DNA of 64,000 bases from Mesorhizobium sp. M4B.F.Ca.ET.203.01.1.1 (lineage in GTDB: Bacteria; Pseudomonadota; Alphaproteobacteria; Rhizobiales; Rhizobiaceae): contig NZ_SRUO01000015.1 of assembly GCF_004791025.1 (NCBI RefSeq), forward strand, positions 62,001 to 126,000. The letters are read 5' to 3'. The number at the start of each line of letters is the position of its first letter. Position 1 is the stretch's first letter. The translations under genes were made by a program, and so were the position numbers. Positions 1-8,113 of this stretch are shown one piece after another. The notes beneath the pieces are model-generated. The model was not told the origin of the DNA and did no database searches. It saw only the letters and a program-made list of their open reading frames with translations.

Positions 1-253
1 GGACGCCGGCGTTCAGCTCGTCGGCCAGCAACGCGTTGACGGCGCGGTGGCGCTCGATGCGGCTCATGCCGGCAAAGGAAGGCGAAACGATGCGGACGCG
101 GAAATGCGTCTCGCCGCTGCCGTCAAAGGCGCCATGATGGTCGGAGCCGTGATGGTGATGGCCGGCGTGAAGGTGGCTCTCATTGATGATGACCAGCCGC
201 TCCGGCGAGAATGCCGCCTTCAGCTTGTCTTCCATCGTCGACTGTATGGACAT
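1..253 (-). CDS. BolA family protein (3' end cut by window edge)
   Basis: Eighty-four codons are visible from the ATG at 253; only a few C-terminal residues should be missing, since BolA proteins are usually about 85-100 residues. The KH-like fold is suggested by the segment THFRVRIVSPSF and the helix with ERHRAVNALL, which carries the family's conserved RHRxV-type motif. A His-rich insert (HLHAGHHHHGSDHHG, about residues 27-41) sits between the first helix and the beta strand. BolA proteins partner with monothiol glutaredoxins and [2Fe-2S] clusters in iron-sulfur and iron handling. The gene is divergent from the J-domain gene, an arrangement I recall in other Rhizobiales. Family assignment is secure; the exact subfamily is not. 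Confidence 0.85.
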   Translation of the reverse strand, partial: MSIQSTMEDKLKAAFSPERLVIINESHLHAGHHHHGSDHHGAFDGSGETHFRVRIVSPSFAGMSRIERHRAVNALLADELNAGV

Positions 254-364
254 TGGACCTTCCCTTCACCACATGACGGCAGAGCCGCAAAATCCGCATT
301 TTCGACCGCTTTTAAGCCGCGATTCAGCGGTTAGGGCGATCATCGCCGAAATGTCAATTCTTGT

Positions 365-378
365 TTCGCACGTGCGAA
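365..378. promoter_or_regulatory. Perfect 14-bp palindrome in the bolA/J-domain intergenic region
   Basis: TTCGCACGTGCGAA is a perfect inverted repeat located 11 bases before the first possible start of the J-domain gene and between two divergent genes. It could be an operator. I do not recognise the factor. Confidence 0.35.
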
Positions 379-388
379 CAGCCCATAA

Positions 389-1009
389 ATGGGTGAGATG
401 AAGCCGTATCCCAAATATTTCGAAAAAATCCGCATCCGGCCGGAGAAGGATGCGGAGCTGAAGTCGCGCGCGCCGATCTGCCAGTGGGACGGCTGCAAGG
501 AGGCCGGCACCCATCGCGCGCCGGTCGGACGGCTGAAGGAAGGCGAGTATTTCCGCTTCTGCTTCGACCATGTGCGCGAATACAACAAGGGCTTCAACTA
601 CTTCTCGGGCGTGCCGGACACCGAAATCGCCCGCTTCCAGAAGGAAGCGCTGACCGGCCACCGACCGACATGGAAGATGGGCATCAATGGCGGTTCGACG
701 CGTTCGGCGCCGGACTTCGCCCAGCAGCGCTCCGGCCGCGCCGGCTACTACAACCGCATGCGCGACCCCTTCAACCTGTTCAACGACCCGAAGGCCCCCC
801 GCGAACGCAAGGCCAAGCCGCTTGAGGCCAAGGCGCTGGAAACGCTTGGTCTTGATACAAAGGCGACTGGCAAGGATATCAAGGCGCGCTATAAGGAACT
901 GGTCAAGCGTCACCATCCGGATGCGAATGGCGGCGACAGAGGTTCGGAAGACCGGTTCCGCGATGTGCTGCAGGCCTATCGCGTGCTCAAGCAGGCGGGT
1001 TTGTGCTGA
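389..1009 (+). CDS. J-domain (DnaJ-like) protein with N-terminal Cys/His segment
   Basis: This is a 206-residue cytosolic protein. The C-terminal 60 residues form a J domain (about 145-206) with the HPD triad at 176-178 in KRHHPDANGGDR, the motif that stimulates DnaK/Hsp70 ATPase. The N-terminal part has C31, C36, C58 and H61 spaced like a possible zinc site, followed by an FNYFSG segment. It lacks the Gly/Phe and CxxCxGxG regions of true DnaJ, so it is a type III J protein rather than the general chaperone. Two in-frame starts exist, 389 and 398 (MKPYPKYFEK); neither has a well-spaced Shine-Dalgarno sequence. It lies upstream of cobS in the same direction, 123 bases away. The client is unknown. 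Confidence 0.85.
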   Translation: MGEMKPYPKYFEKIRIRPEKDAELKSRAPICQWDGCKEAGTHRAPVGRLKEGEYFRFCFDHVREYNKGFNYFSGVPDTEIARFQKEALTGHRPTWKMGINGGSTRSAPDFAQQRSGRAGYYNRMRDPFNLFNDPKAPRERKAKPLEAKALETLGLDTKATGKDIKARYKELVKRHHPDANGGDRGSEDRFRDVLQAYRVLKQAGLC

Positions 1010-1030
1010 GCGACCCCACGGTTCGTGTCG

Positions 1031-1058
1031 CTTTCCAACTTTCATAAGGTTGGAAAAG
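1031..1058. promoter_or_regulatory. Inverted repeat between the J-domain gene and cobS
   Basis: CTTTCCAAC at 1031-1039 is complementary to GTTGGAAA at 1049-1056. A 9-bp stem with a 9-base loop is possible. There is no U-run on either strand, so an operator or a leader hairpin is more likely than an intrinsic terminator. Confidence 0.35.
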
Positions 1059-1132
1059 GCTCTAAGACCGCCCCCGAACAAAATCGATTGCCGGCGAAAT
1101 CAGCCATTTCGCCCGTGGAGACGTGGATAGAG

Positions 1133-2119
1133 ATGAACAAGGTCGACCGCGACATCGCCAACCTGCCCGATACGACAGTGTCGGTGAAGGACAAATTCGG
1201 CTTCGATTCCAAGATGGTGGTGCCGGCCTATTCGGTGTCTTCCGAGCATGTGCCGGACGTCGATCCCGACTATCTGTTCGACAAGAACACGACGATGGCG
1301 ATCCTCGCCGGCTTCGCCTACAACCGCCGCGTCATGGTGTCGGGCTATCACGGCACCGGCAAGTCGACCCATATCGAGCAGGTCGCCGCCCGCCTCAACT
1401 GGCCCTGCGTGCGCGTCAACCTCGACAGCCATGTCAGCCGTATCGACCTGGTCGGCAAGGACGCCATCGTGGTTAAGGACGGGCTGCAGGTCACCGAATT
1501 CCGCGACGGCATCCTGCCCTGGGCCTACCAGCACAATGTCGCGCTGTGCTTCGACGAGTATGACGCCGGCCGCCCGGACGTGATGTTCGTCATCCAGCGC
1601 GTGCTGGAATCCTCGGGCCGCCTGACGCTGCTCGACCAGAGCCGTGTCATTCGCCCGCACCCGGCGTTCCGGCTGTTCTCGACCGCCAACACGGTCGGCC
1701 TTGGCGACACCACCGGCCTCTATCACGGCACCCAGCAGATCAACCAGGCGCAGATGGACCGCTGGTCGATCGTCACCACGCTGAACTATTTGCCGCACGA
1801 CAATGAGGTGAACATCGTTCTGGCCAAGGCCAAGCACTATCGCGACAGCAAGGGCAAGGACATCGTCAACAAGATGGTGCGGGTCGCGGACATGACGCGC
1901 TCGGCCTTCATCAATGGCGACCTGTCGACGGTGATGAGCCCGCGCACGGTGATCACCTGGGCCGAGAACGCCGAAATCTTCGGCGACATCGGCATGGCGT
2001 TCCGGCTGACCTTCCTCAACAAGTGCGACGAGCTGGAGCGTTCGGTGGTCGCCGAATTCTACCAGCGCGCCTTCGGCGAAGATTTGCCCGAATCCGCCGC
2101 CAACGTGGTGCTGGGGTAA
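1133..2119 (+). CDS. cobS: Aerobic cobaltochelatase subunit CobS (AAA+ ATPase)
   Basis: The 328-residue product is close to the 332 residues of the known family member. CobS with CobT forms the AAA+ module that works with CobN to insert cobalt into hydrogenobyrinic acid a,c-diamide in aerobic cobalamin synthesis. The Walker A motif is GYHGTGKST at 71-79 and Walker B ends in FDEYDAG around 140-146. The N-terminus MNKVDRDIANLPD fits the family, so I chose the ATG at 1133 over an in-frame start at 1025 that would add 36 unlike residues. cobT follows after a palindromic repeat. The cobN gene is not in the window. Confidence 0.95.
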   Translation: MNKVDRDIANLPDTTVSVKDKFGFDSKMVVPAYSVSSEHVPDVDPDYLFDKNTTMAILAGFAYNRRVMVSGYHGTGKSTHIEQVAARLNWPCVRVNLDSHVSRIDLVGKDAIVVKDGLQVTEFRDGILPWAYQHNVALCFDEYDAGRPDVMFVIQRVLESSGRLTLLDQSRVIRPHPAFRLFSTANTVGLGDTTGLYHGTQQINQAQMDRWSIVTTLNYLPHDNEVNIVLAKAKHYRDSKGKDIVNKMVRVADMTRSAFINGDLSTVMSPRTVITWAENAEIFGDIGMAFRLTFLNKCDELERSVVAEFYQRAFGEDLPESAANVVLG

Positions 2120-2167
2120 GAGCATGGTTCCGGAAGGTCGTATGACTTTTCGGCCGACACCATGCTC
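2120..2167. repeat. Palindromic intergenic repeat (cobS-cobT gap)
   Basis: Ends GAGCATGG and CCATGCTC are exact inverted repeats, with an internal imperfect TTCCGGAAG/CTTTTCGG core. This is a divergent copy of the 45-bp family best seen at 11057-11101. It starts directly after the cobS stop codon. Confidence 0.6.
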
Positions 2168-2179
2168 CAGGGATGATTG

Positions 2180-4078
2180 ATGGCGGGTCCGGGCGACAAT
2201 ACGCGCAACAAGCCGAAGAACGGGTCTGAAGCCGACAGCTTCAAGCGCTCGGTGACCGTCTGCATGCGCGCCATTGCCGGCGACAAGGACCTCGAGGTCG
2301 GCTTCGCCAAGGACCGGCCGGCGCTTGCGGGCAACCGCGCCCGGCTGCCAGAACTGCCGAAGAAGGCCTCCAAAGCCGATATCGCCATCACCCGAGGGCT
2401 CGGCGATTCCATGGCGCTGAAGCGCGCCTGCCACGATCAGCGCATCCACAACAAGCTGGCGCCTGAAGGCAAGCTGGCGCGCTCGATCTACGACGCGGTC
2501 GAGCAGGCCCGCGTCGAGGCGATCGGCAGCCGCGCCATGCAGGGCGTCGCCGACAATATCGGCTCGATGCTGGAGGACAAATACGCCAAGGCCAACCTCG
2601 TCGACGTCAAGGACAAGGCCGACGCGCCGCTTGAGGAGGCGGTGGCGCTGATGGTGCGCGAGAAGCTCACCGGCCGCGCAATCCCGAAGAGCGGCGAGCG
2701 CCTGGTCGATCTATGGCGCCCCTGGGTCGAGGAGAAGGCCAGCGCCGATCTCGACGGGCTGTCGGCCAAGCTCGACGACCAGCAGGCCTTCGCCCGCATC
2801 GTGCGCGACATGCTGGTCTCCATGGAAATGGCCGAGGAGCTCGGCGACGACCAGGAGAGCGAAGACTCCGAGGACAATGACGACAACGAGCCGCAGGGCG
2901 AGGAGCAGAGCGAGGAGGGCGGCGAGGACGATTCCGGCTCGGAACAGTCGCAGTCCGACGATGCCGACGCGTCCGACGATGACGAGCAGTCGGCCGAGAC
3001 GGAAGCGTCCGACGCCACCGCCGACGACCTCTCCGACGAGGACGATTCCGACGCCGAGACGCCCGGCGAGGCGCGGCGCAACGACAATCCCTTCACCAAC
3101 CTGCCGAAGGAGATCGACTACAAGGTCTTCACCACGGCTTTCGACGAGACGGTCGGCGCCGAGGAATTGTGCGAGGAAGAGGAGCTCGACCGGCTGCGCG
3201 CCTTCCTCGACAAGCAGCTCGCCAATCTTTCCGGCGTCGTCGGCAGATTGGCCAACCGGCTGCAACGCCGGCTGATGGCGCAGCAGAACCGCTCGTGGGA
3301 TTTCGACCTCGAGGAAGGCTATCTCGATCCGTCGCGGCTGGTGCGCGTCGTCATCGATCCGATGCAGCCGCTGTCGTTCAAGCAGGAGCGCGACACGAAA
3401 TTCCGCGACACGGTGGTGTCGCTTGTGCTCGACAATTCCGGCTCGATGCGGGGCCGGCCGATCACCGTCGCCGCCACCTGCGCCGACATACTGGCGCGCA
3501 CGCTGGAGCGCTGCGGCGTCTCGGTCGAGATCCTCGGCTTCACCACCCGCGCCTGGAAGGGCGGGCAGGCGCGCGAGAAATGGCTGAAGGACGGCAAGCC
3601 GCCGAACCCCGGCCGGCTCAACGATCTGCGCCACATCATCTACAAATCCGCCGACCATCCGTGGCGGCGGGCGCGGCGCAATCTCGGCCTGATGATGCGC
3701 GAGGGCCTGCTCAAGGAAAACATCGACGGCGAGGCGCTGCTTTGGGCGCATAGCCGGCTGATCGGACGGCCGGAGCAGCGCAAGATCCTGATGATGATCT
3801 CCGACGGCGCGCCGGTCGACGATTCCACGCTCTCGGTCAATCCCGGCAACTACCTGGAGCGGCATCTGCGCGCGGTCATCGAGCTGATCGAGACGCGGTC
3901 GCCGGTCGAGCTTCTGGCCATCGGCATCGGCCATGACGTCACCCGCTACTACCGCCGTGCCGTCACCATCGTCGATGCCGAGGAACTGGCCGGCGCCATG
4001 ACCGAGCAGCTGGCTTCGCTGTTCGGCGAGGAAAGCGCCCGCGAGATGCGGCGTGGCGGTCTGCGGCGCGCCGGATGA
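2180..4078 (+). CDS. cobT: Aerobic cobaltochelatase subunit CobT (vWA domain)
   Basis: The 632-residue product matches the usual CobT length (about 630). A highly acidic, low-complexity linker (roughly residues 220-305, rich in Asp, Glu and Ser) separates an N-terminal helical domain from a C-terminal von Willebrand A domain. The MIDAS signature DNSGS is at 418-422 (DxSxS), and KILMMISDGAP lies further on. CobT pairs with the CobS hexamer, which the upstream neighbour encodes. The ATG at 2180 gives MAGPGDNTRNK and is preferred to the TTG at 2177. The stop codon overlaps the next start as ATGA. Confidence 0.95.
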   Translation: MAGPGDNTRNKPKNGSEADSFKRSVTVCMRAIAGDKDLEVGFAKDRPALAGNRARLPELPKKASKADIAITRGLGDSMALKRACHDQRIHNKLAPEGKLARSIYDAVEQARVEAIGSRAMQGVADNIGSMLEDKYAKANLVDVKDKADAPLEEAVALMVREKLTGRAIPKSGERLVDLWRPWVEEKASADLDGLSAKLDDQQAFARIVRDMLVSMEMAEELGDDQESEDSEDNDDNEPQGEEQSEEGGEDDSGSEQSQSDDADASDDDEQSAETEASDATADDLSDEDDSDAETPGEARRNDNPFTNLPKEIDYKVFTTAFDETVGAEELCEEEELDRLRAFLDKQLANLSGVVGRLANRLQRRLMAQQNRSWDFDLEEGYLDPSRLVRVVIDPMQPLSFKQERDTKFRDTVVSLVLDNSGSMRGRPITVAATCADILARTLERCGVSVEILGFTTRAWKGGQAREKWLKDGKPPNPGRLNDLRHIIYKSADHPWRRARRNLGLMMREGLLKENIDGEALLWAHSRLIGRPEQRKILMMISDGAPVDDSTLSVNPGNYLERHLRAVIELIETRSPVELLAIGIGHDVTRYYRRAVTIVDAEELAGAMTEQLASLFGEESAREMRRGGLRRAG

Positions 4079-5097
4079 GGATCTCGGGGCGGAGCTTGCG
4101 GCGTGTGGTTCTGGCTGCCTGCGCGCTGGCCGGCATGCTTTCGCCGGCCATCGCCGCCGGTCCGGCTTCCATCGAGCCGGTCGAGATCTCGGCACGGCCG
4201 ATCAACCAGTTCCACATCGGCCACGACGACAGGAAGTTCGGCCCGCTCGAATTCGTCGGCGGGCTGGAGATGACCTCGCCGTCGCGCGATTTCGGCGCGC
4301 TGTCGGCCTTTCGCTTCCTGAAGCCCGGCGGCGATTTCATCGGCGTCGCCGACACCGGCTTCTGGTTCTTCGGCACCGTGGCGCACGATGCCGACAAGCG
4401 GCCGTCGGGCCTCCAGAATTTCCGCATGCAGCAGATGATCGACCAATCGGGGCAGCCGATCGAAAGGAAATGGGAGGTCGATGCGGAAGGCCTCGCGGTC
4501 AAGGATGGCATCGCCACGGTCGGCTTCGAGCGCAACCAGCGCGTCGCCCAGTTCAGGATCGATCCCGACAAGATGAAGGCGCCGTTCAAGGAGCTCGACT
4601 ATCTGGTGCCGGCCCGGGAGCTGCGCCAGAACCGCGGCTTCGAGACCGTCACCCACGCCAATCCCTACGGCCAGCACGAAGGCGGGCTGGTCGTGGTGTC
4701 GGAAAAGAGCCTCGACAAGGCCGGCAACATCTATGCCGCGATCATCGAGGGGCCGAACAAGGGCGTTTTCACCGTCAAGCGCAACGGCGATTTCGACATC
4801 ACCGACGGCGCCTTCCTGCCAGATGGCGACCTGCTGCTGCTCGAACGCAGCTTCTCGATGGCCGGGGGCGTGAAGATGCGGCTGAGGCGGATCTATGGCG
4901 AGAGCGTCGAGAAGGGCGCCGTCGCCGACGGTCCGGTGCTGCTGGAAGCCGACATGGGCTACCAGATCGACAATATGGAAGGGCTCGACGTCTGGACCCG
5001 CGACGACGGCGCGCAGATGGTGTCGCTGATGTCGGACGACAACCACTCGATCCTGCAGCGCAACCTCTACCTGGAATTCATCCTGCACGAGGATTGA
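4075..5097 (+). CDS. Secreted esterase-like/phytase-like family protein
   Basis: The 340-residue product has a clear signal peptide: basic MRISGRSLRRVV, then a hydrophobic core ending near AIAAG (about residue 27). The mature part resembles the phytase-like (esterase-like activity) beta-propeller family: FVGGLEMTSPSRDFGALSAFRF near the start, FETVTHANPYG, GDLLLLERSF and DNMEGLDVW in the later blades. Family members are periplasmic or exported; substrates are mostly unproven, so true phytase activity should not be assumed. It overlaps cobT by 4 bases, implying translational coupling, though no link to cobalamin synthesis is evident. Confidence 0.8.
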   Translation: MRISGRSLRRVVLAACALAGMLSPAIAAGPASIEPVEISARPINQFHIGHDDRKFGPLEFVGGLEMTSPSRDFGALSAFRFLKPGGDFIGVADTGFWFFGTVAHDADKRPSGLQNFRMQQMIDQSGQPIERKWEVDAEGLAVKDGIATVGFERNQRVAQFRIDPDKMKAPFKELDYLVPARELRQNRGFETVTHANPYGQHEGGLVVVSEKSLDKAGNIYAAIIEGPNKGVFTVKRNGDFDITDGAFLPDGDLLLLERSFSMAGGVKMRLRRIYGESVEKGAVADGPVLLEADMGYQIDNMEGLDVWTRDDGAQMVSLMSDDNHSILQRNLYLEFILHED

Positions 5098-5229
5098 GCC
5101 GATACCGGATTTCTGCCCGACCCAGGCCGCCATGCACGGTTTGGTAACCCCGAGCGGTGAAACTCGGATGCAATCCTGGGTTTCAGTCTGGCGGCGCCTT
5201 TCTGGAATCGCGCAACCGGTTCCGGGCTC

Positions 5230-6534
5230 ATGACGACCGTCCCATCCATATCGCGACATCAGGTAGCCCTGCAATTGCTGCAAAGGGGCGAACCCGGTGA
5301 GGCGCCGCAACCAGTCGGTCTGCTGACCGATGGTCCGAGCCTTCGCAGCGGCGACAGCGCCCAGCAAAGCGCGCTGGAAAGGATCGTCAAGCTGTCGATT
5401 GAAGGGGCCTGGAGCAGCGGCGGCTATCTTGTCGTCATGCCCGTCAACGCAGAGTTCATCGAAACCGGATCCGGCAACGACACGGTCGACATTACCTCGT
5501 CCGGCGACGACACCGCGCCGAACTACGTCTCCCTCGGAGACGGAAACGATCGGCTCGATCTGGTGGCCACCGAGGACGCAACTTCAGACTATTGGCAGGG
5601 CAGCACGACGGCAGGCGCCATGGCGCTGAAGGCATCCAACGCCGTCAACCACGAAATCTCGGTCTTCGTGCCAAGCGGTCGCGGCATCTTCGCCGGCGCC
5701 GGCAATGATGTCGTCAACATTGCCGCCGGACGCGATGTCTATAACGTCTCGGCCGGCGAAGGCGACGACACGCTCGCCGTTTCGGCGGGGCGGGATATCT
5801 CGGGACTCTGGGGCGGCGACGGGCGCGATGTGCTTTCCCTCGCGGCTGGAATGAACATCGACAACGTTACCGGCGATGCCGGCGACGACATCATCACCGT
5901 TGCGGCGGGCAATGAAGCGCGCAGTATTTCAGGCGGCCAGGGCCAGGACATCATCACTGTCGCCGGGCAAAGCGTCGGTGACATTTCCGGTGGCCAAGGC
6001 TCCGACATCATTACTGTCGCGAGCGGGCAGGCCGTCTTCGGCATCCGTGGAGACGATGGTGATGATGCCATCACGATCGCCGCCGCCAAGGTCGATCAGG
6101 TCGAGGGCGGCCGCGGCGACGACACCATCACGATCAACGCAGGCACCGCCGCCGCGATTTCGGGCGGGCTGGGCGACGACAGGATCGATCTCACCGGCAC
6201 GGACAAAGCCAAGCTGTTCTTCGATCGCGGTGACGGCAACGACGTCGTCCGCGTTGCCGGAGAGACCACGATCGTCTTCGCCGAGCGCTCAATCGACGAC
6301 GCTGACATCAGCTATGGCGACGGCAAGATCACCATCTCCTTTGCCGACACTGGCGACTCCGTGACCCTGGATTACAGCGCGGCGACGTTGAAAGGACCCG
6401 CGCCCGAATTGAGCTTCGAGGACTCAGATCACCTCGAGGTCCGCCGCGAGGCGCCGCAGGGCTGGAATGCTTCCACCCTGTACCGATACTTCGATGCCCA
6501 CGGCGCCGGCGGCTTCTCGCTCACACTGAGATAG
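5230..6534 (+). CDS. GGxGxD-repeat (hemolysin-type calcium-binding-like) protein
   Basis: The 434-residue product has no signal peptide. From about residue 75 it carries repeated GxGND, GGDGRD, GDAGDD, GGQGQD, GGQGSD, GDDGDD and GGRGDD motifs, each followed by an (I/V)T(I/V) beta strand. The repeat period is about 19 residues instead of the 9 of canonical RTX nonapeptides, suggesting a wider parallel beta roll or beta helix with one Ca-type turn per coil. A C-terminal DISYGDGKITISFAD segment resembles the end domain of RTX exported proteins. No type I secretion genes are adjacent. The first 70 residues match nothing I know, and an internal ATG at 5438 (MPVNAEFIETGSGND) is an alternative start. 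Confidence 0.7.
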   Translation: MTTVPSISRHQVALQLLQRGEPGEAPQPVGLLTDGPSLRSGDSAQQSALERIVKLSIEGAWSSGGYLVVMPVNAEFIETGSGNDTVDITSSGDDTAPNYVSLGDGNDRLDLVATEDATSDYWQGSTTAGAMALKASNAVNHEISVFVPSGRGIFAGAGNDVVNIAAGRDVYNVSAGEGDDTLAVSAGRDISGLWGGDGRDVLSLAAGMNIDNVTGDAGDDIITVAAGNEARSISGGQGQDIITVAGQSVGDISGGQGSDIITVASGQAVFGIRGDDGDDAITIAAAKVDQVEGGRGDDTITINAGTAAAISGGLGDDRIDLTGTDKAKLFFDRGDGNDVVRVAGETTIVFAERSIDDADISYGDGKITISFADTGDSVTLDYSAATLKGPAPELSFEDSDHLEVRREAPQGWNASTLYRYFDAHGAGGFSLTLR

Positions 6535-6637
6535 GGCGCATTGCCTTTTCACGGTTGGCCGGGGCGGCGAGCTGGCGGCCGGCGCCCGACCGGTATCTGG
6601 AAATTGCTGGCCATTCCGCGCGAGGCGCAGGGTTTCC

Positions 6638-7318
6638 CTATCGCGCTTCCGGAGCGGTCGCGATCCAGATGACATTGCGGGCGCCACGCTTGCCATGGGC
6701 GCGCGCCTTGACCTCTTCGACGGCGAAGCCCGCTTGCTTGAGGCGGCGCGTAAAACCGCTGTCGGGGCCCTGCGACCACACCGCCAGCACGCCGCCGGGG
6801 CGGAGCGCGGCGCGTGCCTGGCCGAGGCCGGTGGCGCCGTAGAGCACGTCGTTGCCCTTGTAGACGATGCCTTCCGGGCCGTTGTCGACATCGAGCAGGA
6901 TGGCGTCCCAGGCCGATTTCCCGGCGCCGATGACGCGCCCGACATCGCTTTCCTGGATGGTGACGCGAGGGTCGTCGAGGCAGCCGTCGAAAATGCCGGC
7001 CATGGGACCGCGCGCCCAGGCGATGACGGCCGGCACCAGTTCGGCGATGGTGACGCTTGCGTCAGGGCCAAGTTCGGCAAGGGCGGCGCGTAGCGTGAAG
7101 CCCATGCCCAGGCCGCCGATCAGGATTTTCCGCTGCTGGTGACCGGCGATCCTTTCGCAGGCGAGTTTTGCAAGCGCCTGCTCGGAGCCGCTGAGACGGC
7201 TGTTCATCAGCTCGTTGGTGCCCAGCATGATGGAAAATTCAGTACCGCGCTGCTTCAGGCGCAATTCCTGCCCGCCGTCCGGTGTCTTCGCCGAATCGAG
7301 CTGGACCCAAGGGATCAA
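6638..7318 (-). CDS. Spermidine synthase-like (class I SAM-fold) protein
   Basis: The 226-residue product has a Rossmann methyltransferase fold with glycine-rich motif I ILIGGLGMGFTLRAAL (about 65-80), acidic residue after the next strand (VTIAELVP) and LLDVDNGP at 141-148. This matches the small spermidine-synthase-like family rather than full SpeE, which is longer and has an N-terminal beta domain. Real polyamine activity is uncertain; the fold would bind a nucleotide-sugar-like ligand such as SAM or decarboxylated SAM. It lies downstream of the queuosine-precursor transporter on the same strand, with a small palindrome between. Confidence 0.7.
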   Translation of the reverse strand: MIPWVQLDSAKTPDGGQELRLKQRGTEFSIMLGTNELMNSRLSGSEQALAKLACERIAGHQQRKILIGGLGMGFTLRAALAELGPDASVTIAELVPAVIAWARGPMAGIFDGCLDDPRVTIQESDVGRVIGAGKSAWDAILLDVDNGPEGIVYKGNDVLYGATGLGQARAALRPGGVLAVWSQGPDSGFTRRLKQAGFAVEEVKARAHGKRGARNVIWIATAPEAR

Positions 7319-7322
7319 TGCC

Positions 7323-7343
7323 TGATTCCACTTTTTGGAATCA
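7323..7343. repeat. Short palindromic repeat fragment
   Basis: TGATTCCA and TGGAATCA form a perfect 8-bp stem around CTTTT. The sequence resembles the right half of the 45-bp palindromic family (compare 11057-11101). Confidence 0.45.
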
Positions 7344-7346
7344 TGG

Positions 7347-8027
7347 CTACGTCGCCAGCGCCGGCTGGCTCCAGCGGGCGGCGAGCAGCCGGTAGGGGAT
7401 CAGCGCCACCACGGCGATGATCAGCTTCACCGAGAGGTCGCCCAGCGCCCAGGACACCCAGCGCATGGTCTCGACCGGCAGCACACCCAGCAGCGGCGCC
7501 GCCTCCAGCGCGAAGCTGTCGTTCGGGCCGACGAAGGCGAAAGCGGCGGAGAAGGCGACGCCGAAGAAGACGACGGTGTCGAACACCGAGCCGACCAGCG
7601 TGCCGACGATCGGCGCCCGCCACCAGCTCTGCCGGCGCAGCCGGTTGAACACGGTGACGTCGAGCAGTTGCGCGGTGAGGAAGGCGGCGCCCGAAGCGGC
7701 GGCAATGCGCACCAGCCGGTCGGCGGCGGTCTCGAATTCGATTAGGCCGTGGCGGAACAGGAAGGGCGGGACGAGGATCGAGCAGATCACCGCCGTCATG
7801 AAGCCGACAAAGACGATCCTGCGCGCCACGGTCGGGCCATAGCGGCGGTTGGCAAGGTCGGTGACAAGGAAGGAAAAGGGGTAGGTGAAGGCGCCCCAGG
7901 TCAAGATGTCAGCCAGCGACAGGCCGCTGATCTCACCCTGCATCGGGAACTGCACGAGGATGTTGGAGGCCACGACGACGAGCGCCATGGCGGCCACGAA
8001 GGGCAGATATCGCGAGACGGAATTCAT
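7347..8027 (-). CDS. Queuosine precursor transporter (YhhQ/VUT family)
   Basis: The 226-residue integral membrane protein has about six hydrophobic helices. It matches the YhhQ (COG1738) family by FPFSFLVTDLANRRYGPTVAR-like residues (YPFSFLVTDLANRRYG here), AFLTAQLLDVTVFNRLR and GSVFDTVVFF. Members import preQ0 or preQ1 for queuosine tRNA modification. The ATG at 8027 sits 7 bases after AGGA. Just upstream is a short structure resembling a preQ1-I riboswitch (8025-8053), which independently supports this function. The neighbouring rpmB gene lies upstream on the same strand. Confidence 0.85.
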   Translation of the reverse strand: MNSVSRYLPFVAAMALVVVASNILVQFPMQGEISGLSLADILTWGAFTYPFSFLVTDLANRRYGPTVARRIVFVGFMTAVICSILVPPFLFRHGLIEFETAADRLVRIAAASGAAFLTAQLLDVTVFNRLRRQSWWRAPIVGTLVGSVFDTVVFFGVAFSAAFAFVGPNDSFALEAAPLLGVLPVETMRWVSWALGDLSVKLIIAVVALIPYRLLAARWSQPALAT

Positions 8028-8053
8028 TTTTTTATCCTGGGTAATGGAACCAG
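8025..8053 (-). promoter_or_regulatory. Candidate preQ1-I-type riboswitch overlapping the yhhQ start codon
   Basis: On the minus strand, CTGG (8053-8050) can pair with CCAG (8040-8037) as P1. The loop begins TTC and continues CATT (8046-8043), complementary to AATG (8028-8025), which includes the start codon. A single C (8041) precedes the 3' P1 strand, in the place of the ligand-pairing cytosine of preQ1-I, and an A-rich stretch ATAAAAA follows. This order (P1, UUC loop, C, P1', A-rich tail, pseudoknot) matches the preQ1-I plan. Ligand binding would hide the start codon and part of the AGGA Shine-Dalgarno sequence. Identified by eye only. Confidence 0.5.
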
Positions 8054-8113
8054 CGGAATGTCATGCCGAATCCGCACGACACTCCTGCGAAGGCGGTGTC
8101 CCGCCAGAAACTG

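Noticed and set aside
5230..6534. Type I secretion cluster with an RTX toxin
   Set aside because: Only the repeat protein is here. There is no ABC exporter or membrane-fusion gene within the window and the repeats are not standard RTX units.
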